From Acidobacteriota bacterium (lineage in GTDB: Bacteria > Acidobacteriota > Blastocatellia > Pyrinomonadales > Pyrinomonadaceae): a stretch of 64,000 nt of DNA. This document shows positions 9,401 to 16,523 of the stretch, one piece after another; the stretch's first letter is position 1, and every line of letters starts with the position of its first letter. The notes beneath the pieces were generated by a model. That model was given only the letters and a program-made list of their open reading frames with translations. It did not search any database and was not told the origin of the DNA. The position numbers and the translations under genes were made by a program. The stretch lies in assembly GCA_025463135.1 (NCBI GenBank), contig JAOAPY010000052.1, positions 62,001 to 126,000 on the forward strand. The letters run 5' to 3'.

Positions 9401-12342
9401 AGGGATTCGCCAAAATTCCCGCTGACGGCAACTATCGAAGTCAAAGTGGTTATCGGCGAGGGGATCAGTTTGGCTCCGCCGAATGTTCCATCACCCAACT
9501 GGCCATAGGAACTGTCTCCCCAGGCAACGAGCAAACCGCCTGGCATGATCGCAAATGAGTGTTGGTACCCTGCTGCGATCCCAATGGCCGCAACTAAGGG
9601 ATGCGGATTGGGAAGGGTATAACTCGCCTGTGCCGTAGTCGTCTTATCTGCTTCCAGAGCGCTTGAAACCACCGCCGAGTTAACGTAATACAAATCAGTG
9701 CCCGGAACAGCAGCTGCGTTCAAAAGCAGGTTTATCGTTACCGAGGCGCCGGGATTGATCGCTCCCACTCCGATCGAAAGTTTTCCATTCACTGGCGGCT
9801 TACAAATACCCTGAGTTGTCGTGCAGGAAATAAAACTGGCTTGCGCCGGCAAGGTGTCGGTCACGGCAATACCTGCCGCCGGATTCTGGCCGCTGTTCCC
9901 CAGCTTAATGGTTAACTGCAGATCCTGTCCGATGCGTACCGGCTGCGGATACGCCGAACTGGAAACCGTAAGATTAGGAGTCCTGGGTAGTGAACGCAGC
10001 GCGTAAGTTACCGTAGGGGCGTTTGTAAGATTAATCGCCGAGGTTTCCGCGGTGTGCGAATCGATGACGTAAGAGTCCCGCTCTCCGCCGCCGATTCCGA
10101 CAACCGGAAATATTTGCGTATTGCCGTCTCCATAGCGAGTAATGATCGTACCGTCACTGCGAAGCTCGATCTCAAAGTTAACCGGGGCGCCGCCGCTGCA
10201 TTGAAAAGTGTTCGGATTGAAATTGCAGGGCACGCCTTGCCAGCGAAAGATGATCCGATTTGGATCCGGCTTGACTACATAAACATCCGCATCGGCCCGG
10301 TGGCTGGTATTGAGATCGAGGTCGTCCCAAAGACCCGCGACCATGCGCGAAGAAGCAACGAAGTCGCGGATGCTGAGCGGATCGCTATCAGGGTGGCTGG
10401 GCGGAAAATAAATCGTGCCATTAGTGGAAACCGAAACGCTCGTAGCGTTGTTCTCAAAAAACGGGAAGTTGAACGGCAGGATGTATCCCACCACTACATC
10501 GTCAGCGCTGATATGCAGCGGCACGCCACCGGTTGAAAGCGCCGCCGGCGGGCCTTCGGTTACGACATAAGGATCGGCGGCGTCCGTACTCACCGTCACC
10601 GGAACCGACGCCGTGGTTTCATTACCTACCTTGTCTTTGGCGGTAATGCTGAGCGTACCCGCGGTGTGCCGGAAAGGAATGCGAACATTTGCAAAATCCG
10701 GTGTGTTTGGCGCGGTTGGAAAAATTGTATCCAGCAGAAATCGCGCGCCGGTTGCCTGATCGGTGAATCTGATCTCGTAAAGCGAAGCCTGGCCAACGCT
10801 GCCGTCGTCACCGGGCGTGGTCCAATTGAGCGTGATGCTGCGGCCCTCTTGCGCCGCTATAGATAAATCCGTCATGGCGGCCGGCGGCGTGGTATCGACG
10901 ATGGTTGAGTGCTGCAAAGAGCCAAGCGCACTGAGTCGACGACCCGTAACCGTGGTCTGATCGAGCGCGGGTTTTAGGTCGCCGCCAAAAAGTATTGCCG
11001 CTCGTAATCGGTTGATGTTGAATTCCGGATGCAACGCCAACACCAGCGCGGCCACGCCTGCCGCATGCGGAGACGCCATCGAAGTACCGTCAGCTGAAGT
11101 GTAAGTATTGCCGGGTGTCGTGCTGAGAATACCTGCCCCCGGCGCTCCTATCTGAACAGTGTGCGAACCTCTGTTACTGAAGTTCGCCAAAGCGTCGGTA
11201 CGAGTGGTCGCCGCTACGGCGATGACGTTGGCTAGATCGTAATTGGCGGGATAGGTGGGAAACTGATTATTGTTTGAGGCCTCGTTACCCGCGGCGACGA
11301 CAAATAAAATTCCCGAAGCATTCAGCGCCTGAATCGCGTCGGCTTCGGCCTGCGAGTACCCGCCGCCGCCATAGGAATTGTTCGTTACGCGGATGTTTGC
11401 TCCCTGTGTTCCTCCGGAGCTGACCCAGCGGTCGCGCATCAGTTTCGCGTAAGCCAAAGCCTTCAGCAGGTCAGCGCTCGATCCGCTATCAGGACCAATA
11501 AATTTCAAAGACATCAGACTGACTTGCCAGTTGACGCCCACCACACCAATGCCGTTGCCTCCAGTGGCGCCCACAGTTCCGGCTACGTGAGTGCCGTGAG
11601 CGTCGACAATTGAACCGTCGGGGTTAGTGCCGGGGCCGTCGTAGACACTGGCGTCGTTGTGAAAGAAGTCATAACCATTGACATCGTCTACGTAGCCGTT
11701 GCCATCGTCGTCGATGCCGTTGCCTGGTATCTCGGTCGGATTGTGCCAGATGTTCGCTTGCAGATCCTGGTGATTGATATCAAGGCCTTCGTCAATGACA
11801 GCGACGACCACGTTGTTGCTGCCGGTCGTCATGTCCCAGGCAGGTTCGGCTTTGATATCGGCGCCGACCGTGCCAAAGACCTGGCCCGTGTTCTTCATCG
11901 CCCACTGATCGCCGTACCGAAGGTCGTTCGGCGCGACATCTCTGTAACGCAGATAATTCGGTTCGGCGTAAAGCACATCCGGACGCGCGCGTAGTGCCGC
12001 GATCGCCTGCTCAGTGAACCGCTGATCCACTTGAGCCAGGCGCAAGCCGTCGACGATTTCCGCCCCAGCCAGCCGTTCGATCGTCAGCGGGATCTCAACT
12101 CCACTTTGCATGATCGACAACTGGGTGGTTCCACCTTTGGCCACCGCCGAGTCCTTGCGAAACCGAACCAGAACTTCACCGGGAACGAAGTGTCGTCGTT
12201 GCTTATGTCCTGCTGAATGTGGATTGTCAGCCGATTGAAAAGCCGCGCGGGACAAGAGCGGCAGCGATGCTGCCAGAACTAACAACCCGACGAGCAAGAG
12301 GACAAGACGCAGGTGAGATAATTGAATACTTTTAATCTTCAA
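6403..12342 (-). CDS. Secreted subtilisin-like (S8) protease with two RCC1 propellers, chitobiase-like domain and DUF4214
   Basis: 1979 residues from a TTG start. Signal peptide about 1-35; S8 propeptide about 50-135 (begins VPGEVLVRFRKDS); catalytic domain about 145-470 with Asp184 (AVIDEGLDINH), His249 (DAHGTHVAG), oxyanion Asn353 (AAGNEA) and Ser421 (GTSMASPHAAG), so the triad is complete. Then come a fibronectin-like region, a discoidin/PEGA-like beta region, and a DUF11/CARDB-like domain (about 800-910). The first block of seven RCC1 repeats (VWAWG-N--GQLGDG) spans about 920-1270. A chitobiase/Fn3-associated-like domain begins near 1290, is interrupted by a second block of seven RCC1 repeats (about 1314-1672), and resumes with HYTFNGADPS. 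DUF4214 occupies about 1725-1979. The protein is probably an exported or surface protease; its substrate is unknown. Family knowledge supports the protease and the propeller folds only. Confidence 0.92.
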   Translation of the reverse strand: MKIKSIQLSHLRLVLLLVGLLVLAASLPLLSRAAFQSADNPHSAGHKQRRHFVPGEVLVRFRKDSAVAKGGTTQLSIMQSGVEIPLTIERLAGAEIVDGLRLAQVDQRFTEQAIAALRARPDVLYAEPNYLRYRDVAPNDLRYGDQWAMKNTGQVFGTVGADIKAEPAWDMTTGSNNVVVAVIDEGLDINHQDLQANIWHNPTEIPGNGIDDDGNGYVDDVNGYDFFHNDASVYDGPGTNPDGSIVDAHGTHVAGTVGATGGNGIGVVGVNWQVSLMSLKFIGPDSGSSADLLKALAYAKLMRDRWVSSGGTQGANIRVTNNSYGGGGYSQAEADAIQALNASGILFVVAAGNEASNNNQFPTYPANYDLANVIAVAATTRTDALANFSNRGSHTVQIGAPGAGILSTTPGNTYTSADGTSMASPHAAGVAALVLALHPEFNINRLRAAILFGGDLKPALDQTTVTGRRLSALGSLQHSTIVDTTPPAAMTDLSIAAQEGRSITLNWTTPGDDGSVGQASLYEIRFTDQATGARFLLDTIFPTAPNTPDFANVRIPFRHTAGTLSITAKDKVGNETTASVPVTVSTDAADPYVVTEGPPAALSTGGVPLHISADDVVVGYILPFNFPFFENNATSVSVSTNGTIYFPPSHPDSDPLSIRDFVASSRMVAGLWDDLDLNTSHRADADVYVVKPDPNRIIFRWQGVPCNFNPNTFQCSGGAPVNFEIELRSDGTIITRYGDGNTQIFPVVGIGGGERDSYVIDSHTAETSAINLTNAPTVTYALRSLPRTPNLTVSSSAYPQPVRIGQDLQLTIKLGNSGQNPAAGIAVTDTLPAQASFISCTTTQGICKPPVNGKLSIGVGAINPGASVTINLLLNAAAVPGTDLYYVNSAVVSSALEADKTTTAQASYTLPNPHPLVAAIGIAAGYQHSFAIMPGGLLVAWGDSSYGQLGDGTFGGAKLIPSPITTLTSIVAVSGNFGESLALKSNGAVWGWGANYSGGVGDGTTSTRALPVRVIGLNGVTAISKGGASLALKSDGTVWAWGDNQFGQLGDGTKTNHSTPVQVVGLSGVKAISAGGDYSLALKQDGTVWAWGANDWGQLGDGTTSGRTLPAVVPGLTNVSSISAGGEHAVVLKSDGTIWCWGSNNFLQVGDGTTDFKRLTPAQLSLTGATAVSAGGEHSMALLGNGTVWCWGDNRRGQMGDGSDLFLDTSQRVHASPRQVIWLTGITAIAAGGQHSLARQQNGIVWAWGDSSRGRLGNGTDGEAHWWPSEVSEAAPAPPLIGVLSTPTFTPDSGTYPASITVGISNASADATIQSISLGNNHVIAQTSQGFWGWGSNSYSQLGIAAGYPVPDPAKAMYKSPVVQNGYDGATQIVADIGHNLVRKSDGTVWTNGSNQGGELGRDTNSQPSATLTQVNGLSGVTNVAAGGFTSLALKSDGTVWQWGIGSVNTASPTFRITPVQVNGLSGVTAIAAGASHCLAVKNDGTVWAWGFNSNGQLGDGTTTNRVIPVQVNGLSSVIAAGAGATYSFAIKSDGSLWSWGNNTYGQLGLGTSFDGDHTAAAQVGVISGVVAVAGGSQHSIALTADGRVWTWGTNNDGVLGGTIYQQLTPAVVNGISGATKVGLGPTFSAALKSDGTLWLWGKNDNGQLGDGTTLGQSTPSQMNQLTGGVETHYTFNGADPSETDPVFTPGHPLLISQSLTLKARSFKSNWTPSPVRSATYTISNPNVIDDARNFVKQHYLDFLSRNPDPGGWDFWTAKITQCGLDAACIHTQRIGVSAAFFIELEFQQTGYVVYRFYRAAYGTRPSTPTRANITFQQFIADRAQLVGGSGLPQSTINLANNFVARPEFKVIYPDDGSMSNTQFVNKLFDTAGLTPYTAERQQQIDAMNNNGKTRAQVLLDVIEINEFKTREYNPAFVLMQYYGYLRRNPDQGGYDFWLNVLNSQPDNFRGMVCSFLTSTEYQQRFGSAVTRSNQDCSQ

Positions 12343-12846
12343 TGCTGTTACATCCTGGATGTTTTATTAAGAACTGGTATCCCGGTCCGACAAATGTCGT
12401 ACTGGCGATGGATACTAACGAATATCTTACCCCGCATCAATTTCTCCTGCGTCGCTCAGCCGGCCAATTCCCATTCGGAGAGGATTACCCCATTTCCAAC
12501 TCGCAGGTAGTGGGTCAGTTTCGCAGCAAATGTCCGACAAACTTTTAGTTTGTCGTAGCGTTACGACAAGCTAAAAAAGCTTATCGGACATCAAACTGAC
12601 CCACTATCCAACTCGCAGGCCCACTTCTACCACATTCAGTTTTCTGCTAAGGTTTGGTGCTTCCACGGTCGGGGCGAGGAACTGAACATCAGCGAGAATG
12701 ACGTAGATAGATGTCTCCGACCGGCTATCGGTTCGCCCGTGTGATCCGGCAACAACCCGCCGCCAGACCAACGGCTGCCACCATAACGGCATCGTAAACG
12801 ACGGTTCGGTGCCCTATATTGACGGATTTGAGAGGTTTTGAGTTCA
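12343..12846. other. Divergent intergenic region carrying a family A element
   Basis: 504 bases lie between the divergent protease and TPR genes, so promoters for both must lie here, although I cannot pick clear hexamers. The centre is occupied by the 99-bp family A element and its flanking 13-bp duplication, described separately. No supportable ORF was found. Confidence 0.6.
12495..12619. mobile_element. Family A palindromic MITE-like element with exact 13-bp target duplication
   Basis: The element spans 12508-12606 (99 bp). Its ends are perfect 14-bp inverted repeats: TAGTGGGTCAGTTT on the left and AAACTGACCCACTA on the right. Inside are two smaller hairpins, TGTCCGACAAACT..AGTTTGTCG and CGACAAGCT..AGCTTATCGGACA, which also pair with each other outward. 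Directly abutting each end is the same 13-mer, TCCAACTCGCAGG, at 12495-12507 and 12607-12619. This is what a transposition target duplication looks like. There is no coding capacity, so movement would require a transposase encoded elsewhere. A related copy is at 16410-16504. Confidence 0.85.
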
Positions 12847-14643
12847 ATGCGACGCTTTCGTTTTATTAGTGCCTTTATTGGTCTGGCTATCCTGATTGGC
12901 CAGTTTGTACCCATTTCCAGCGTTTACGCCCAGACGCCCGCGGGCGATGTAGTCATGGTGCTTTCGTTCGAGAACACCTCGAACCGCCCAGAGTACAACT
13001 GGGTCGGGGAAAGCTTTGCGGACTCGCTGACTGAGTTATTGAGTAAGCCCGGCTTGCTGGTGGTATCGGGCGACGAGCGGGCCCTGGCGTATCAAAGAGT
13101 GGGGCTTCCGGAGACCATGATTCCCTCGCGCGCCACGTCGATCAAGCTGGCCCGCGAGGCGAAAGCGACGATGATTGTGCTGGGCACCTATACCGTCACG
13201 CCGCCTCAGGCGCCGGAGCAAAAAACCGCCAAGGGCAAAACGGAAAAGGACAAATCCTCCGCGGAAGCGTACGTGCAGGTCACCACGCGCGTTATCAAAG
13301 TTAACGAAGGACGGACGCTGGGCGAAGTTCTGGATGGCAGTTGGGCCACCCGCCAGTTCGATTTCGGCGGGGCGCTGACGACACTGCAAAACATCCAGGG
13401 GCGGCTTGCCTATCAAATACTCTATCAACGCGATCGCGCCTTACCTTACTCGCAAAACCAATTGGTCCAGGAAGCGACCAAGATTCCGCCCCAGGCCTTC
13501 GAAGCTTATGTGAAGGCCGTGCAAATAGACGAGCGCGACGAGAAGCGCATCAACTATTTGAAGAATGCCCTCCGCCTTTATGCCGACGCCAACGGCGGCG
13601 GCGTGTATTCACAGGCGGCCTTTGAGCTCGGTCGTTTTTATCTGGCGGATGGAAAGTGGAAAGACGCAACCGAATATTTCACTAAACTGCAGAAGAAAGA
13701 ACCGCATTACGCGGAGGCCGCTTTCTATGCTGGTCTCGCCTATTCGAAGTTGGGCGATTGGGGCCGCGCGCTCGCGTCGCTGGTGCCGCTGGCGACGGAC
13801 TTGCCCTTGATCGGTGTTTACAACAACGCCGGCGCCGTGGCGGTGTACGCTGCCCGAGAGCAAAAAAAGGACAAGGACCAGGAACGACAGCGACTACTAG
13901 CGCAGGGGATCACGTTTCTGCAGCGCGCCGCAGAGTCTTCGCCCGATGATTCAATGGTGCGCTTCAACTATGCCTACGCCTTGTTTCTTTCCAACCGGTT
14001 TACCGAGGCTGCCGATCAACTGCGACCTGTAATAACTTCGGATCCGCGAGATGGGCAGGCCTATTTCATTTTTGCCAAGGCCCTGGAAAAAATCGGCAAG
14101 ACCGAGGGCGCTGAAGCTGCCGACAATCAAGCCCGGCGTTACCTGCAAGCTTACGCCAAGTGGCAGGATGAATGGCAGAAGTCGCAGACGACGTCCAAAC
14201 TTACGCTGCGGATGCGCGACGTGCTGAACCTGGATGACATTACGGATTTAGCGCGCAAGAACTCGGCAGCAGCTGATGCGGCTACAGCGACGCAGGATCT
14301 ACTGGGCAAAGCGCGCGAGCTTTACCAGGCGGGCCGCGATGACGAGGCCTTGCCGGAGTTACATCGCGTCGTGATGATCGAACCGACGAATGCCGAAGCC
14401 TACCTGATGAGCGGTCGCATCAACTTGCGTCGCGGAGATCAGGAAGCGGCGATTGCCGCTCTGAAGACGGCAATCTTCTGGGATCCCAAACTGATCGATG
14501 CGCACATCCTGCTGGGGAAAATCTTCCTGGAACGGGGTGATCGCGGCGAAGCTACGAAGTTTGCGACCAGCGCCATTGGCCTCGATCCCAACAATCAGGA
14601 AGCTATTGCCCTGAAGCGGCAAGTCACGATGGGAAGTAATTAG
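12847..14643 (+). CDS. Secreted TPR protein with TolB/FlgO-like N-terminal domain
   Basis: 598 residues from the ATG. A TTG nine bases upstream is possible, but the AGAGG at 12831 is better spaced for the ATG. The signal peptide ends near AQTPAG. Residues about 35-130 (VVMVLSFENTSNRPEYNW, then VGESFADSLTELLS, LLVVSGDERALAY) resemble the TolB-amino-terminal/FlgO-type domain found before TPR arrays. A Lys/Glu-rich charged insert follows (KTAKGKTEKDKSS). Tetratricopeptide repeats cover about 200-430 and, after a gap, about 480-590. It is probably a periplasmic scaffold protein. The NfeD-like gene follows 57 bases downstream on the same strand and may be co-transcribed. The partner and exact role are unknown. 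Confidence 0.85.
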   Translation: MRRFRFISAFIGLAILIGQFVPISSVYAQTPAGDVVMVLSFENTSNRPEYNWVGESFADSLTELLSKPGLLVVSGDERALAYQRVGLPETMIPSRATSIKLAREAKATMIVLGTYTVTPPQAPEQKTAKGKTEKDKSSAEAYVQVTTRVIKVNEGRTLGEVLDGSWATRQFDFGGALTTLQNIQGRLAYQILYQRDRALPYSQNQLVQEATKIPPQAFEAYVKAVQIDERDEKRINYLKNALRLYADANGGGVYSQAAFELGRFYLADGKWKDATEYFTKLQKKEPHYAEAAFYAGLAYSKLGDWGRALASLVPLATDLPLIGVYNNAGAVAVYAAREQKKDKDQERQRLLAQGITFLQRAAESSPDDSMVRFNYAYALFLSNRFTEAADQLRPVITSDPRDGQAYFIFAKALEKIGKTEGAEAADNQARRYLQAYAKWQDEWQKSQTTSKLTLRMRDVLNLDDITDLARKNSAAADAATATQDLLGKARELYQAGRDDEALPELHRVVMIEPTNAEAYLMSGRINLRRGDQEAAIAALKTAIFWDPKLIDAHILLGKIFLERGDRGEATKFATSAIGLDPNNQEAIALKRQVTMGSN

Positions 14644-14700
14644 CTAATCACTTCCCATGCTTGCAGCAGGCGCCAGGACAAGACGCACCGTTATCAGAAC

Positions 14701-14979
14701 ATGGTCCTTGCTTTTGTGTTTGTCGGCCTCATCCTGTCGCTCAGCGCACTCTTTCTCGCTGGTCTTTCCCGTCACAAAAAATCCGCGACTGGCGATCTGA
14801 AGATTATCGGCGCCATTGGCTCGGTTGAAAGCGGACTGGATCCTGAAGGCTCAGTAATCATCAACGGCGAACTCTGGCGCGCGCGACTTGAAAAGGGCGG
14901 CGTACTACCAGCCCGGGATCGAGTGCGCGTCGTCGGGCTGCAAGGGCATTTGATACTCGTAGAACCCTTGTCCAATTAA
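14701..14979 (+). CDS. Short NfeD-family membrane protein (single TM plus OB fold)
   Basis: 92 residues. An N-terminal hydrophobic helix (about 2-22) is followed by the NfeD C-terminal OB-fold pattern: G-IGSVESGLDPEGSV, INGELWRAR, and a terminal RVRVVGLQGHLILVEP. The length fits the short NfeD1b-type class, which lacks the ClpP-like protease domain. These proteins usually work with stomatin/prohibitin-type membrane proteins, but no slipin gene is adjacent here; the upstream neighbour is the TPR gene. The membrane-anchored OB-fold assignment is firm. The physiological role is an inference. Confidence 0.85.
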   Translation: MVLAFVFVGLILSLSALFLAGLSRHKKSATGDLKIIGAIGSVESGLDPEGSVIINGELWRARLEKGGVLPARDRVRVVGLQGHLILVEPLSN

Positions 14980-15204
14980 GCTTTACTAGCTTGTCGTCGA
15001 CGTTTTGTCCAAAAAAGTTGCTCATGTAGGAAAAGTCGGGTTGCTTTACAGCTAGCTTTTCCTCTTGCCGGATTGCTCGTATCCAAGGATCCGGCTTTAG
15101 GACTGAGGCACGAACCTTTTGCGCGCCGCCTGAGAGATGAAGATTGAGGCTGTCCGCATGGCCATGGATCTTCGACATCATCGTCCCACCGCTCACCCGT
15201 CCCC

Positions 15205-15486
15205 TCAATCAAAAAGAGCGGGAGCCTTAGGTAACTTCGGTTTTCGATGGCCTTTCTTATCGCTATGTTTGCGATTAATTCGACGGTCTCGCAGCTTTGC
15301 CCAGATTGCCCGAAGCGAACGAGCGTCTTTTTCCGATAGACCAAGGTGGCCAATTAGGAGGACGCGGTCAGTAATATCGAGAACAGCGGTAATATCATCT
15401 TGTAACAAGAGCGCGTGGAGTTCTTCGATTTCTAGTTTATCAGTACTACAAAGCGGTATTGGCAATCGTTCGGCCTCATTCGGCAC
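15205..15486 (-). CDS. Small hypothetical protein, start embedded in a repeat
   Basis: 93 codons from a GTG. The composition is protein-like, with acidic helices (LEIEELHALLLQDDITAVLD, then LSEKDARSLRAIWAKL) and a Lys/Arg/Pro-rich tail. No family was recognised. The start codon lies inside a family D repeat (15482-15504) and lacks a ribosome-binding site. This could be the 3' part of an older gene whose 5' end was replaced, or a chance ORF. It is opposite in strand to its neighbours. Confidence 0.35.
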   Translation of the reverse strand: MPNEAERLPIPLCSTDKLEIEELHALLLQDDITAVLDITDRVLLIGHLGLSEKDARSLRAIWAKLRDRRINRKHSDKKGHRKPKLPKAPALFD

Positions 15487-15504
15487 AAGTGCACTTTCTA
15501 AACC
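15482..15504. repeat. Family D solo arm
   Basis: The minus-strand text GGTTTAGAAAGTGCACTTGT matches the arms at 26480-26536, 30165-30262 and 36786-36810, whose shared core is GTTTAGAAAG followed by a CTTGTG-like stem. It overlaps the GTG start of the small hypothetical gene. Confidence 0.6.
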
Positions 15505-15539
15505 AGCGGATGGACTAGCCTCCTAACACCCAATCGCTC

Positions 15540-15752
15540 CTCATTTCCAGAAAAAACTTTTTTGTGGCATGCGATGTGCTGAAGGGTAAGACGGCACGCA
15601 CGGAACACATCACGCGATTGACTGTGCCCCCGCCGCCACCCCTCCTATGAGCGCCGCCTGCCGCTGCGCCATCTGCCCTCCGAGCAACCCTTCAGAGCTC
15701 TCCTTCCGAAATTTGAACCCAGCCAGCAATGGCTGGGTTCTCCTGCGTTTGG
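15540..15752 (+). ncRNA. Candidate structured RNA, copy 1 of a tandem pair
   Basis: About 210 bases that recur 330 bases downstream. Shared blocks include TTCCAGAAAAA, GTGGCA, GTGCTGA, CGGCACGCACGGAA, GTGCCCCCGCCGCC, a nearly identical block of roughly 45 bases beginning GAGCGCCGCCTGCCGCTGCG, and a 3' hairpin CCCAGCC-agcaat-GGCTGGG followed by TTCTCCTGCGTTT. The hairpin stem differs from copy 2 by a compensatory C-G to T-A change, which argues for selection on RNA structure. GGCAC and GTGCC could pair around a variable loop in both copies. The terminal hairpin and following T-rich tract suggest plus-strand transcription. The promoter-equivalent position (TAACAC about 15524) is weaker than in copy 2. 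No known RNA family was recognised. Confidence 0.5.
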
Positions 15753-15754
15753 GG

Positions 15755-15821
15755 TAGTGGTTCAGTTTGATTTGTGGCACGCGCATCTTGCGCGTGGATC
15801 ACGGGCGGGACGCCGTGCCAC
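15755..15821. repeat. Hybrid repeat: family A terminal repeat joined to a GTGGCAC...GTGCCAC hairpin
   Basis: TAGTGGTTCAGTTTGAT at 15755-15771 is a one-mismatch copy of the family A terminus. Instead of the family A interior it runs into GTGGCAC (15774-15780), a tight ACGCGC-atct-TGCGCGT hairpin, and a closing GTGCCAC (15815-15821). The latter arm, GGGACGCCGTGCCAC, resembles the GACGCCCGTGCCAC segments inside two genes (34470-34491 and 57746-57770). It lies between the two candidate RNA copies. Confidence 0.55.
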
Positions 15822-15854
15822 ACAGGCCGACAGCTGCTGTACAACGTGGCTCCC

Positions 15855-15860
15855 TATACT
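15855..15860 (+). promoter_or_regulatory. Putative -10 box for RNA copy 2
   Basis: TATACT sits about 8-12 bases before the start of the repeated RNA unit. No good -35 hexamer is visible 16-18 bases upstream. The flanking bases GCTCCCTA and CATTCCAG align with copy 1, so the duplication includes the promoter region, but copy 1 has TAACAC at this place. Confidence 0.4.
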
Positions 15861-15866
15861 TAATGG

Positions 15867-16080
15867 GCCGCACATTCCAGAAAAAGATTTCGTGGCACAC
15901 GACGTGCTGAGCTATACATCGGCACGCACGGAAAACTTGAAACAGTTGAAAGTGCCCCCGCCGCCTTCTTCCCTCTGAGCGCCGCCTGCCGCTGCGCCAG
16001 CCGCCCGCCGAGCATCCCTACAGAGTTCACACCAATATTCGAACCCAGTCAGAAATGACTGGGTTCTCCTGCTTTTAAGG
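15867..16080 (+). ncRNA. Candidate structured RNA, copy 2 of a tandem pair
   Basis: Second copy of the unit at 15540-15752, with the same order of conserved blocks. It ends in CCCAGTC-agaaat-GACTGGG, then TTCTCCTGCTTTT, a plausible intrinsic terminator. Relative to copy 1, the stem has a T-A pair where copy 1 has C-G, and only the loop also changes. Upstream is a good TATACT box. A minus-strand ORF overlapping this region (about 15912-16166) translates to low-complexity Ala/Gly/Arg and is not credible. The role is unknown; trans-acting RNAs are often kept in tandem copies, but that is inference. Confidence 0.5.
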
Positions 16081-16409
16081 CCTTTGTTTTCCCGAGCATT
16101 ATCTTTTCCAGATCGACTGTTCTCTAAATGTGTCTTGGTCCGGCGCCCTTTGCGCGCAACCGCCATCAGTCACGACCACCGTCAGCGCGACGGAATTTGT
16201 CACTTCGCACTGACGTTTTATGTCGTTTAGACCGATTTGAGTAACCCTTTTGCGTCAGTCTGACTGCTTGAATGAAGCAGCGCAAATTTTTTTTGCCATG
16301 ATCATCCCAACCTTTGAGATTGCCCGACGACTCTTCTGCAACACCCCACTCTCGTGTGGGTATTTCAAGAAAAGAATCGTGCGCTTTTCTTTAGGTTCGA
16401 TCTGAAAAG
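16081..16409. other. Intergenic region with nothing assignable
   Basis: 329 bases between RNA copy 2 and the second family A element. Only a small CCCAC-tctc-GTGGG hairpin near 16345 and an A/T run near 16288 were noticed. No ORF or promoter is supported. Confidence 0.5.
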
Positions 16410-16504
16410 TAGTGGGTCAGTTTCGCGGCAAATGTCCGACAAACTTTAGTTTGTCGCGGCGTTACGACGAGCTGAAGCTTATCGGACATCAAACTGACTC
16501 ACTA
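16410..16504. mobile_element. Family A palindromic element, second copy
   Basis: 95 bp with ends TAGTGGGTCAGTTT and AAACTGACTCACTA (one mismatch). It has the same interior as the 12508 copy: a TGTCCGACAAACT hairpin, a short GCGTTACGAC centre, and an AGCTTATCGGACA arm. No target duplication is visible (left flank ends GAAAAG, right flank begins TGCAGG). It ends only 19 bases before the lnt start, so it may affect the lnt leader. Confidence 0.8.
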
Positions 16505-16523
16505 TGCAGGACTGCGAGCTCGC

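Noticed and set aside
15137-15526. A plus-strand ORF of about 129 codons opposite the small hypothetical gene.
   Set aside because: Composition is Arg/Ser-rich and unlike a protein; the minus frame is more protein-like, and the upper end overlaps a family D repeat.
15912-16166. A minus-strand ORF over RNA copy 2.
   Set aside because: It is low-complexity Ala/Gly/Arg and exists only because the repeated RNA block has no stop in that frame.
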